Assembly (NCBI GenBank): GCA_002221725.1
Contig: NJFT01000233.1
Coordinates: forward strand, 1-62,254
Length of the DNA stretch: 62,254 bases
Origin: Scedosporium boydii
Lineage: Eukaryota; Ascomycota; Sordariomycetes; Microascales; Microascaceae
Direction: 5' to 3'
Shown here: positions 45,224 to 56,178 of the stretch, in pieces
Layout of the letters: the number at the start of each line of letters is the position of its first letter
Numbering within the stretch: position 1 is the stretch's first letter
Notes under the pieces: generated by a model
What the model saw: only the letters and a program-made list of their open reading frames with translations
What the model was told of the DNA's origin: nothing
The model's database searches: none
Translations under genes and position numbers: made by a program

Positions 45224-48175
45224 TTGGGAGAAGGAGATGGGGTAACGCGGCGAGGGTTTGGGCCAAGAGCTTAGAGGATCAGAGCTAGTAGCTGTGCTAG
45301 AACGAAGGGCTCCGTGCCATTGGAACAGCATTAGAACACACCGAGAGGAAGCCCAGCTAAGAGAAGAGAAAATGATCTTTTGTTGAAGCTGTGGGCCCGG
45401 AACCAGACGAGGGCGGGCCTCGTAGGTCATGGGAAGTACCAGAGTCGGCGCGACGCGACACGACAGCTCTTCGGCATGAGGCCCAGAGCTGCTCTGATCT
45501 TCCGCTCCTCTGACTGGTTCAATCGCTGTGCTGCTGTGATCCGTGGAGTTTAATTCGTGACGTGGACGGGAACACAGCAGGTCTCGGTCACCAAACGGTA
45601 GTCGAGTATTGAATTTCTGATCCCACAGCCCCCAAAAAGGCCGAAGAGAGAGAAAGAGACCAACAAGAGAAAAGTAATCCCCATCTCCCCCCTCACCTCT
45701 CAGGCTCTTTTCCCCCACGACCGGCGGATTCTCCGTGCATGTGGCGCCGGCTACGCTAGGCGAATCTCGACATCCCGTGCCTGGCGTCAAGGTGCTGATT
45801 GGTCGTGCGCCCCTGCTCGCAGCCACGGACAAAAGATCCGCTTTGGTGTGTCTTGGCCCGGAGAGCTAATTTCCCGTTTTGGCATCTCGTCTTTTTCCTG
45901 CGTGACGGAGGAGTCTAACCCTGGGATATTCCAGGCTGCATCAGAAGCAAAAAAGCTGGGCAAGCTTCGATCGAAGTAGTTTATCACTTATCTTTACATT
46001 CTTAAACAGCACGTGGGTCCGTGAATTGGGTTCATGAATTCATCGTCTTCGTTAGATTCTTCTTGGCATCTCCAGTCATGGCGTGAAAAGGGCACAAGGG
46101 CACAGTCCCCCTCCACTGGCTTGAGCTCTTTTTCGAGGATTTATTGGTGCGCATTGAGGAAGGAGAAGCCGACGCATAGACTCCCGGAATTCGGCAGCTT
46201 GGGACGGCTTGGCCAAGACTCGGGATCGAGATGGGACCGTCCGGGATAGATGCACGTTCTGAGCGAGTGGTTCGGCCGAAGTCCTAGGATAAGGTGGAGG
46301 CAAAGCCGCCGACTTCAATCGTCGCTGCGTCCGTGTATGCAGGAGCAAATTAATAGCGTAGAGTGGATAGATCTCGGTGTTGAATTCGTGCATGCAATGT
46401 CCTATTGAGACTGGGGCGCGGTGAGAATTCTTTGCATTTTCTTCCGACTTTCCTAATCGAGTATTTGGCCCTCATTAGCACGAGTCTCGAGCGCCATGCA
46501 AGGAAAGATCAAGCCGAGGAAGATTTCAGTCAAGTGGAATGCATTTGATCGTTGACTGTCGCGTTGAATTTGAGGTTATTTCGCTTCGGTGTTTGGTTTG
46601 TCGGACTATCAAAGAATCTATCCGCCATGCTCCCCCAAGAGGAGAATCATCGTCGAGCTCATATCGATTTCGATGGGAGGTATCGTGTATGCGCATGTTT
46701 CGGGTCGAGAAAGAGAGCGTACGAAGTACAGAACGCTATGGCACCTGACGACATGCGATGGGGGGTCAAGGGAACTTGATCAAGAATATATAATCTCAAG
46801 TCCTGCAACCTTGATAGATCACCGCCACCATCATAAGAGCCACCAGGACAGTCTATGCAGGTCCCGACGTTCCCGCACCCTCCTCCGGAATGCTGCAACC
46901 CTGATGGGCAGCAACAAGCAATGTCAATCTGTCGATCAGCTCCTGTGCAAGGAAGCTGGAGCAGCTGATCGGACACGGGTTCAACCCGGCCCTAATGCTA
47001 CGGACCCCAGCTGCGAGGTAAGAGTAGCCCTAAAGCGGAGCACAGGACACTCACATCAATAGGGCCGATGCGCCCTTTTGGTGGCAGAGTAACATTTATC
47101 TTGGTCTATAGCCCTTATCGTCTGTAATCTGGCCTGGTCTTGCTAGTAACCTACACCGATACGGCAGGTTGGAACCCATTCTATCGTAGGTTGCCATCTT
47201 CTCTGTCATCACTCCTTTGAATACATCCCGTCGTAGATTTGCCATTGGTAGTATCATAACATGAGCTACAACATCCCCTGTTGACAATCTCGAGCGTCCC
47301 CGAGTTGACATGTCCAGAGTCTTAAGTGTCGGGGCCGCAGAAGACGAATAAGACCTACGAAACAGCAGGGAAGCCAAAAGTCGCTCACCACTGATGGAGA
47401 TGCCGGCATTGGTCATGGGACGGTGTTATTTCCGTCAGATATGACGCCTAGATGCATATCGTTCCAATAAGAACATAGACGCGCTGTAGGTTTGTGCCGA
47501 AAAACGAGGAGAAGAGTTATCTTGCATCTGCCGATCCTCATTATCATAGGAATGTGACAATCTCTTCTCCAACAACTCCCGCGCACCAGATGAAGGCGGA
47601 TTTGGTTAGAGCCTCACCCCGTTAGTAATTACTGAGTTCGAGACGATCATCATCTTATCGGAGCAGCGATTCTCCTAGAACTGCTTCCGTCCCTGATATG
47701 GCAGTGCCTCCCTAAAAACCGGGTCACCGATACATCTAGGTGGGCAAAGAGCAGATGTTGACGTGACCCGCGGAGTTATCACAGGTCACGGAAATAGCTT
47801 GCGAGTTTAGTTCCCCTTACGGCTTTTTCCTTCTTGGTTGTTCACAAACGATAAATAAACGAAATCCCCGTCGGTGACAAGTCGATGCCTAAAGCTCGGT
47901 CTCTTAGGTTGAGGCTACACACTTCTAACGACGATTAAACGCCCGATTATATTATCCATCAGTTTCACTGCCTTAACCTTCTACTTATCAACATAGGGGC
48001 AAAAAAGTATTGTTCTCACTTTAGTGGCGACGCAAACTCGGACATAGACATAAACCTACCTTCTGTAATACAGCTGGAGCAAAAATCGCCCGAGCTGGCG
48101 AAGCCTCACACACATTCTCCATATCCCAAAATCCCACCGATATGTCAGTGCTCCTCTGAGCCTCTGAGCAACCCT

Positions 48176-50427
48176 CTACTGGAACTTAATCTCTGCCTCC
48201 TGAGCACCGAGTCTCTTCCCGTTCACATAGACACTAAACTCAACCGAGGCACCAGATGGGATAGCCTCAATCTCAAACTCCAGCTTCTTGCATGCCCTCC
48301 CACTGCTCGATTTCAGAGTAGGCAGCGACAAAAATGGCGTGTCTAGAGCACAATCGATTGTGCAGAGACGCTTCACGCTCTTTGTTGCGCGTGGGGGCGC
48401 CTGTTCATCCTCGCACTGGTGAACATCGACGGAGAAGATTCCGCCAAAGTCCTCCCGGTAGACGTAATAGTATGAGTGACGGACTGGTTGCGCCTCATCG
48501 ATTGAAGATCCCTAACAAATACCCCAGTTAGAGACGGAACGGCTTCAGAGATAAGAAACGGACACGACCGGTGGCGGCAACTTACTCGGACAATGTACCA
48601 CTCCATCCGCTCCTTGGCAAAATAACGCTCCTCCAGCGGGCACCACACCTTATCTTCGCTAGGGAACTTCCCGTCAACCCACGGCGTCCGGAAGATATCG
48701 CCAAAACTGGCGCGAGATATCTTTGACCCAGCGATAATCGAGGCGGAGCCGTTGACCTTGACAGAGCTGCCAGCTCCACCACTGAGGATTCCCTTTAAGA
48801 TGGCTCCTCGACAAATAGCCGTGCGTCTGTTATTTTACGTCAGTGTAAGTTCCCGAGATCCTCGGAGTTTAGGATACTCATCGCAGCTTACGGTTTGATG
48901 CCTCCGGACTGCAACACGCTAATTCCCTTCTTTGCGTATCTCTGCTCGACAAACTGATACAAGAATGGGCTCGCGCCCAAGCCACCAACAAGGATGACAG
49001 ACTAAGACGCCCAGTCAGTGGATCGTCAGTAATAAAACGGACAACTTCACGTTGAGATGGCTTACCTTAACCGTCTTTCCCTTCGCGGTGGACTTGTCGA
49101 TCTGCTCGTCGATGAGCCTCCCGATCTCGCCGAGGACTTCAGCAAAGGCCTGCTCCAGGTGATCCCTGTCGGAATGAAAGATTAATACCAATCGTGAACT
49201 ATTGGAGGATTGTACCTACCCCTTGAAGTGAATGCGGCCGTTCTTGATGAATGGTTCTCGGCTCGTATCGTCAAGTTCCGAGTCGACGAAAGCCTCGGCG
49301 GGAATGCTGATAATGTATTCTTTTGTAGCGTTGGCTGGGTCCTTCTTGAGTTGCGGTTTGACGTAGTGCTCCCACTCCCCCGTCATCACTTCTTTGATGC
49401 CCGCCTTGCTGAGACGGTCCCATCTTCTACCCAGGCGAGCCTTGCAAATGCGTTCGAAGGCTTCGTCAATGAAGATACCACCGCAGAGACCACCCGTGCC
49501 TTCGACGGCTTCGTCGAGGCGTATCGGATCAAGGCTACCGACTTGGTAGCTGATCAAGTCCTGGGAGTTAAGTTAGTAAGAGTGTCTCTAAGCCGTCGGC
49601 ATTTTGATTTTAACAAGAACGGAGTAAACTACTTACGACAGTACCACCACCGGCATCACAGACCACATATACCTCATCCGGATTCAGCTTCCGGCCCTTT
49701 TCACAAAGAGTGGCGAGGGCCGCCGCCTCGGGCTCCGGCGCGAAGACCAATTCCGTCTCGCCTCCGGCTCGGTAATCGAGGATGCCGGCCTGCCTAGCAG
49801 CATCCTTCATCCCCTGCCTTGCATAGTTTTTCCAGATGGCAGGCACAGTGATGACGACGCGGAACTGATATGCGTCCACGACAGATTTGCCACGGGCCTT
49901 CTCGATGGATGCCAGAGCGTGGGCCCAGATACACCGCAGGTAATCAGCGATGAGGTCTATGGCGGTCTTGCCGTTTTCCCGAAGCATCTTCCTGGCCCGG
50001 ATGAGGAACTCGGATTCGCTCAGGTCCGAGGGAATATCTTCGTTCTTGAGGAGAAGGAGTTTGAACCAGCGGACGGGGTCACCGTCCCGCGGCACCTCAA
50101 ACCCCCACATGGTTTCTCCATCCTCGTAGAACAGCTCAGTGGGGACTTTTCCTTCTTCGCGGCCAGTACCGGGCCAAGTGGTGATCAAATGAATCTCGTC
50201 GCTCTCCAGGTCATCGATGGTCGCCCATGCAACACCAGAGAAGCTGGAAGAAAATCCACGTGTTAATATGAGGTGGCTAGGACATGCCGCGACGCACTTA
50301 TAGCTTGAAAAAAACGATAGACTCACGTTGTTCCAAAATCAATGCCGATGATGAGGATCTCGTCCTCGTCCTCCGACTGGCCAAGCTTGGCCTGATTAAG
50401 AAGGTTTGCCAACGCATCCGAGGCCAT
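48176..50427 (-). CDS. Hsp70-like (actin-fold ATPase) protein, divergent fungal type
   Basis: Seven exons: 50327-50427, 49637-50243, 49220-49560, 49066-49165, 48892-49001, 48586-48826 and 48176-48511, giving 611 residues. The ATPase landmarks are all present: phosphate-1 IGIDFGTTFSGVAWA (spans the first splice), phosphate-2 VCDAGGGTVDLISYQ (second splice), and the adenosine loop SVILVGGLGASPFLYQF (exon 5). The C-terminal ~200 residues are not a standard Hsp70 substrate-binding domain, and there is no EEVD tail. This pattern fits the expanded fungal Hsp70-like group rather than the housekeeping chaperone; the client is unknown. The ATG at 50427 gives a short acidic lead before the ATPase fold. 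It lies between the NLR relic and an orphan coiled-coil gene. Confidence 0.88.
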
Positions 50428-51342
50428 GCTCGCGTGTTACTCTATGGGATTTGCAATCGAGAAAGGAAGTAGTGAGACTATATGAGTGTAAGATGGGAAG
50501 ATTTGTTCCTAAGAGTGAGGTTTGCTTGATGGAAATGGTAACAGGCATAATTATAATTATTCTTCATGGGCATCTCGATTCCTGCCTCGGTATTATATTG
50601 ATACCCGGCTGCTCACACGAGCCTCTCGCGCGCACTCGTCATATCGAAGTAGTGGCCCGAGATGCCTAGAGCCAAGAGTCAGGCCTCAGCCAATCCACGC
50701 CAGCCCTGATGAAGCAACCATGTTTTTCTACTTTCTTCAAGGGGTCAGGCTCTGACGACACCCAGCAGGGATCTACAAAGCCACCCCGCCTCAGCCCTAG
50801 CCTGCTCCCCAAAAGCCCGCAGAAGTCGGGTGTCTATGGCGACGAAGTGGCAGCTTCTGAGGAGCGCCCGGCGCCTAATGTAACACAACACGAGAAAAAG
50901 GAAGACGCTACCGGGAATAGACTCATTTATTGGATTTTTTTCTATCATTAAAGTGCAGAATATTGCCAATGTGTATGTGTAGGGCTTAGCTGCCTACGCC
51001 TTCATGTCAAACCATTTTGCCCCCTGGTTGCCCCAAGCCTGAGAGGTCCAGCACCAGCTGCCGTGAAAGCCCTGCGTTCGTTGGGCGTGGCACCACAGAA
51101 CTGGCCTACTGATACGATTTTTACCCAACATCGCCCACCTAACCTAACCCAGACCCGTAGGACTTCAGATGGGTCGAAACCTCTGTCCTTCTTGCACTGG
51201 ATGGGAAAGAATGAAAGTCCTGTCTCCCCAGGCCAGAAAAGCCCCCAATTAGCTTTTCGTCCTTGCTGGGTAATTTTTTAATTTTTTTTTTTTTAATATC
51301 GCCTCTCGTTGATTCGAAATTGTTATTGGAAATTATATCATC
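50428..51342. other. divergent intergenic (Hsp70-like / coiled-coil gene)
   Basis: About 900 bp shared upstream region of two divergent genes. No gene seen; a T-rich tract lies just before 51300. Confidence 0.6.
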
Positions 51343-53032
51343 ATGTCCGGTATCTTCAATTCATGGCTGCCAGGGCTATCGCGGTCGCCACCAGGCCGCG
51401 GATCCAAGTCAGGTCGTCGACAGAGCGAGCGTCTGAAAGAGCGCCACGGCGAACGTCGTGCTGAACGTCGTCGACCGGAACTTGCTGACACGAAACTGGA
51501 CCCGGACCTGGAGCCACAGGTGGAGGATGGCCCACCGCTTCCCGAGAGGACCAATCCCTTCTCTCCTGGTCAAGAAGGAGTCCCGGTTGACTCTACCGAT
51601 GGCGACACCAAGATGGAGGATGCAAATGACACCGGAGTTGATTGTCCACCAGGTCCTGAAGAAGATTGTCCCCCGCTGCATCCTAGGGGGTCCGAGTTCG
51701 AAGGGGCTCGGCTTGACGGGAGCTGCCCCCATCTTGAAGATCTCAAGAGCCACATCGAAAACGGACAAGTGCTTCAGTACCAACTCGACCTGGTGCAGGA
51801 GGAATGCAGAACAATGAAGAAAGAAAACATACGACTTCAGGAACTGGTGGATGACAAGAGGGCCACTGTCAATGCGCTCTTGTCAAGCCTGAGCAGGGAA
51901 CGAGCTGCCAAGGAGAGCCTGGGTCGACAGCTGGAGGTTACAAAGTCCAACATGGGCCGCCAACTGGAAGCGACGCAAAGCTCTTTGACTACGTCGCGAT
52001 CGCAGCTTGAGCACGCCGAGGCCGAGAAGAACGAGTTCCGCCGAAAGTGGAAACAGTCGGCAAAGGAGCTCGGGCAGCTCACCAGGACATCGCAATCCGC
52101 GTCGCAGGTAACCGACAGCGACCTCGACAAATGGGCCAGCCAACTCCGCACGGCTATTCGTGATTTCGCGATTCGCTATTTCGAGAGCGATGGCTCCTTT
52201 CCGGACTTCCAGGAGAGGTTCGAAAGGGCGAAGGGTGCCGTGGGTTTTGAATTTATGAGGGAAACCACAGCAGGCACGACCGACTTTATAGGATTCCTGG
52301 TATCTCCGACCAGGCGCAGTGCCGTGATCCAAGCATTCATCTGGGCTTTTCTTAACCAGGCGGTTTTCTCCGAATTTCGTTGGGCCGGAGAGCTGTCGTA
52401 TAACGTTTTCCGCGTTCACATAAAGCTCCGAGACGGTAAGTGACACCTGTCTCCCTTTCGCCAGGACATAATAACGAGCTTGGCAGAGTTCTTACGCTTA
52501 CTTCTTCATAGCCGCGAGGGACGCCGAGGCACGCAGGAAATTCAAGTCATGGGTCGTTTCCACGACGAAACTCCTCGTCGATCTCGAAGCAATCGAGAGC
52601 GAAAAAGAGGCACTGGAGCAGGCGAGAAAAGTTACCATGCAACGTCTCGCCAAGGAGATCCTCGGGATTATTGGCCCCTTCGCCAAAGTTGACCCAGGGG
52701 CTGACAACTATGAGGATTTCCTTCAGGAGATGGAAGGCGTCCTGGAGCGAGCTATCGCTATGGACCGTGATATTTGCCTCCAGGCTGCTGATGTTTCCTG
52801 GGGGTTTGGGCCGACCCTCCCTTGTCAGTTTGACGCTGCAACCATGACGGTGGAGAGAGGCGAGATGTTCCCTTCAACTGAATCTGCCGTTGTCATGGTC
52901 ATATCGCCGGCCATGTACAAGAGAGGCAGATCTAACGGGGACGATTTGGAAAAGCCCCGACAGTTGATTCTGCCGATGGAAGTTACCTGTAGACCGTTGG
53001 AAGATGTACAGCAGTTCAGCAATCTGCCATAG
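51343..53032 (+). CDS. orphan coiled-coil protein, function unknown
   Basis: Exons 51343-52435 and 52512-53032 give 537 residues. I do not recognise a family. Layout: a basic Arg-rich N-terminus (residues 10-50); an acidic Pro-rich segment with several CP pairs (70-125); a long coiled coil of about 140 residues (125-260), including two similar RQLE(V/A)T(K/Q)S segments; then a compact mostly helical C-terminal part (RYFESDGSFPDFQERFERA, FRWAGELSYNVFRVHIKLRD) continuing across the splice. No signal peptide or membrane span. The basic head, acidic segment, coiled coil and globular tail suggest a scaffold or nucleic-acid-associated protein, but this is only shape. Its neighbours are an Hsp70-like gene (divergent) and a lectin-like membrane protein (convergent). 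Confidence 0.7.
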
Positions 53033-53154
53033 GGAAGGGATTATTGTTATTGTTATACTTCTATTATTATCATTGTAATAATTCATTTCATTTCCGCTGT
53101 TGTACAAGATATGTGGCATACCCCAGATGTTCACCACTGACACGCACATTTTCT

Positions 53155-54544
53155 TCATAGTGTGCCGGTGTGCCTGGGCGGGCGTTGTAATGCTGGCAAC
53201 TCAGGATCAAAATTTCCTAGACCCGCTTGACTATCTCTGCTCTCTCTACGAGGACTCGAATTTGACAAGCCAAGGAGCCTCAAACCCTTATGGCTGAGGT
53301 CTTTCAACCATTGCTTCACGACCTTGCCCTTCCTAGTCCATCTAAGCCACCCCCATCCCGAAATTAGAGCTAGAAATGCAATCACGGCGGCCACTACGGC
53401 AATTATGTTATCCGTGCTGAGAGGCGGCTTCGGTTGAGGAAGTTCAAACTCCGCAAGGGGCATGTGAAAGAAGGCTCCCTGGGCAGAGTTCTTTGCCAAG
53501 TAATTGACTCGCCCTCCGGACGCGGTGTAAAAGTACTCGATGTACCTCCCCGAGCTATTCGAATTCCGCGAAGCAGCGACGGGTTCGCCTGCGACGACAG
53601 CCTCTGTTATCGGAAGGAAATCCGTTGTGTTGGACCAGGATCCGCTTTCATATGTCCATTCGTTGGCCAGCTTGTGTTCGTTGATGTGAAATACACGAAT
53701 TATCAAGGGGTTCGACCAAGCCACAGCCGAGAAGCCCGTACCTGCTTTCGAGGTAAAGTTTGGTATAGGAGGCAGGACTAGATAGAGGTCATCGTAATAC
53801 AGGTTAGTTTGCTGGGGATGAAGCAATGGAGAATTACCCAACTCATACCTTCTGACCATCCGGCACCATTGAAAGTAATCGAAGAGAGGGACAGATCCTC
53901 AGAAACGAAGAAGACATGAATATCGGTAGAACCGACCGGAACAGTGGCGGATATAAGTGATCCCTTTGCAGCTTTAGGTCCAAGACCACTCTGCCCGCTG
54001 TTCATGGCTTCGACGACAGAACCTTCATCGTTGATGTAGAACCGCCGGCGTTCACCATTCACCGACGCTACCGCGACGCCAGAAGCGGACTTGCGGTTAG
54101 TCGCGACAGTAGATCAATTAATGAAATTTCCGTCCTGATAGCGGCACTGGACGTCAATAATCTGGCTGTCCTTGTCGAGGTACGATAGAAGGATCTGGGA
54201 GCCGGATGTTAGAACCAAGGGTCAGAAGAGGCGGAAGGGGAAAAACCCACATCATCTGCACCTTTGGGTTTGCTGCTAGGACGGTAGACTGCCGCAAGCG
54301 GTGAGTTTTTCTTGGCAATGATAGCATTAGAGACATTCCCACTCTCGAGGTGAGGACGGTGCTGATAAGCTATCTTTCCGTCTGGAAGCTGCCAGAAAAC
54401 ATAACGAGCCCAGCCATCACTGATCCCGGAGTAGTAGGCTGCAGCTATATTCACAGCCACCGAGTTTTTATTATCGGCCGCTACCGGTATGAAGGAAAAG
54501 AAGAGGCTCAAGGAGAAGAGAAGCGCTATGTTGAGGGTGTGCAT
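53155..54544 (-). CDS. membrane-anchored fucose-specific-lectin-like protein, with one in-frame TGA
   Basis: Exons 54251-54544, 53849-54194 and 53155-53777 would encode 420 residues. A signal peptide (LNIALLFSLSLFFSFIPVAA) is followed by beta-propeller blades like the fungal fucose-specific lectins. The blade signatures are NSPLAAVYRPS, ILLSYLDKDSQIIDVQ, STDIHVFFVSEDLSLSSITF and GTGFSAVAWSNPLIIRVF. Then come a linker, one membrane span (IIAVVAAVIAFLALISGWGW, about residues 337-360) and a basic Arg/Ser-rich cytosolic tail. The frame is continuous except for a TGA at 54114-54116 between NFIN and STVATN. It could be a real nonsense mutation, a base error, or lie in an intron from a non-consensus GTCCAG donor to CGCAAG behind an ACTAAC branch, which would delete about a third of a blade. 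The layout suggests a surface sugar sensor or adhesin. Confidence 0.7.
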
Positions 54545-54576
54545 GACGAGGAGAGGTGGCTTGAGCAAAAAAAAAA

Positions 54577-54659
54577 CAGAGAGAGAGAGAGACAGAGAGA
54601 GAGAGAGAGACAGAGAGAGAGAGAGAGACAGAGAGAGAGAGAGAGAAAGAGAGAGAGAA
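54577..54659. repeat. (GA)n/(CAGAGAGA)n microsatellite in the 5' leader of the lectin-like gene
   Basis: About 83 bp of GA repeats interrupted by evenly spaced CA dinucleotides (CAGAGAGAGAGAGAGA units), after a run of ten A. The tract begins 32 bp upstream of the ATG of the lectin-like gene, so on the transcript it is a CT tract in the leader or core promoter. Confidence 0.85.
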
Positions 54660-56178
54660 TGAGAATGCTGTAGAAAGGATACAAACGTCGTGTGAGGGCC
54701 AGGCTGTGTGCCTATTTAAGCTCCCTTGCAGTAGCACGACGAAGCCCCGAGTCCTTTGACCCTGGGCTCTTGGGGCGCGGATCATTGCAGGACGCGGGGC
54801 CATCAATGTGCAAGCAGAAGATGCACCGTTGCTCTTCCAGCCGCAGAAAGTGAAGTAAGGGCTTTTCACTGCTTGGCCATCTGATACTCTGCAGCTTGAC
54901 CGTCATAACTTCATAAGCGCCAGCCTGGTGATATCCCTGGATGCTGCGCACCGATCGGCGGGATAAATCCTCCTTTCCTATTGGCCAAAGGCCATGTTTC
55001 ACAGTCACATAGAGCTTCATTGGGAAAGCTTTGACTCTTCAGCTCGGTCTTCCCTCCTGCGGCCCAACTTACTGGGATGTTGGCTCGTTGCTAAGGATCA
55101 ATAGACTTATTTCATCGGTGTCCTCCGGTCGGCGGCGAGGATTCTCATCGACGGGTCTTCCCGTTACGACCTGCCCTTGAGGGAGGGGGACCAAATGCAG
55201 GCATTTTCCATTTGGGAATCAGGTCAAGAACGATTTTACTTCATTCATCGGCTCCTAGATCTTGGCTCATCTTTCCATGCGTCCAGCCTTCCGTTAGTGA
55301 TCTAGATTCCAGAACCGAGTTTGGTAGTTCCCGCACGCTCCGAGGCGATGCTCTTAACCTCCAACCCGAGTGCGATTTCATCCCCTACCTTTCCCAATCT
55401 AGTTAAACGCCAAGATTAGTGGCCTGGATAATAATGCAGATCAGCCACACCACTTCACTATCTCCTTTTCTTATGGTGAAAATGGGATCTGGCGGAGAGT
55501 GCTTCGCAGCTTCAATCAAGAGATCATTGACACAAGTCCTGTCAATTCTCCACTGTCTCTCCTTTTTTCGATAGAATTAAAGATCATCTCGACTTGACAC
55601 GACTGCTCCCGCTTCTTTGTCTCACCGCTTTGCGCCTCTCCTTGGGAAATCCCTCATGATAAACAAAACCTTATTTCCACTGGTTCAGACACCGCCAATC
55701 CGGTTCCGGGGATCCAATGCGACCTAGTTTCTCTCGCCACGAACGAATCATCTTCTCCTCCGTCTCCATTCCTAAGGCGATCAACGCTTGGCAAAGGTGT
55801 GATTGCCAAGAGAGCACAGCCACAGTGAGATGCTATGAAGCCACGTCCAATTATGATCGTCCACGAACCCCTGTCCTTTTGTCGAGCCCCCGTTTCGGAT
55901 TTTTTTTACCCGCCTGAACTCTGAACTTCCCACCTGAAAGGCAGAAAATAGGGTCGCGCGACATTCAAGCCCTTTCTTCAGTCTCCCTTTCAACCACCGC
56001 CCGATTGCGACCGGGGGAGAGAGAGAGTGTGAAAGAAAGAAAGACAGCCAAAAAGAGATCGGGATCGAGAGAAACTTTCTTCGACATCGACATGCCATGC
56101 CGATTAATCTAGAGCCTCATCGCCTCACCTAGCTCCGCCTACAGAGGAGGAGGCCTCCCTCCCCCCCGCTCACCCAGG
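54660..56178. other. divergent intergenic (lectin-like gene / membrane protein)
   Basis: 1.5 kb with no supportable gene. Pyrimidine-rich near 55550-55620, with a GAGAGA..AAAGAAAGAAAGA purine tract around 56010-56045 before the next gene. Confidence 0.55.

Larger units (their letters stand above)
44375..48175. other. long intergenic region (phosphatase upstream / Hsp70-like 3' flank)
   Basis: 3.8 kb without a supportable gene. Open frames at 45191-45832 (minus) and 46589-47062 (plus) have no domain. On the minus strand around 46800-46980 a Cys-rich stretch is broken between frames. There is an imperfect inverted repeat GATCAGCTCCTG..CTGGAGCAGCTGATC around 46930-46970. Confidence 0.5.

Noticed and set aside
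45191..45832. 213-codon minus-strand frame upstream of the phosphatase
   Set aside because: Low-complexity Ser/Arg/Pro content and no recognisable motif; lies in promoter-like DNA with CACGTG boxes.
46659..46980. Cys-rich minus-strand stretch (CCCPSGLQHSGGGCG) that might be a small secreted protein
   Set aside because: No start codon with a signal peptide, and Cys-rich pieces fall in different frames; could be a relic but cannot be supported.
49210..50266. Plus-strand frames opposite the Hsp70-like gene
   Set aside because: They are shadows of exons carrying clear ATPase motifs.
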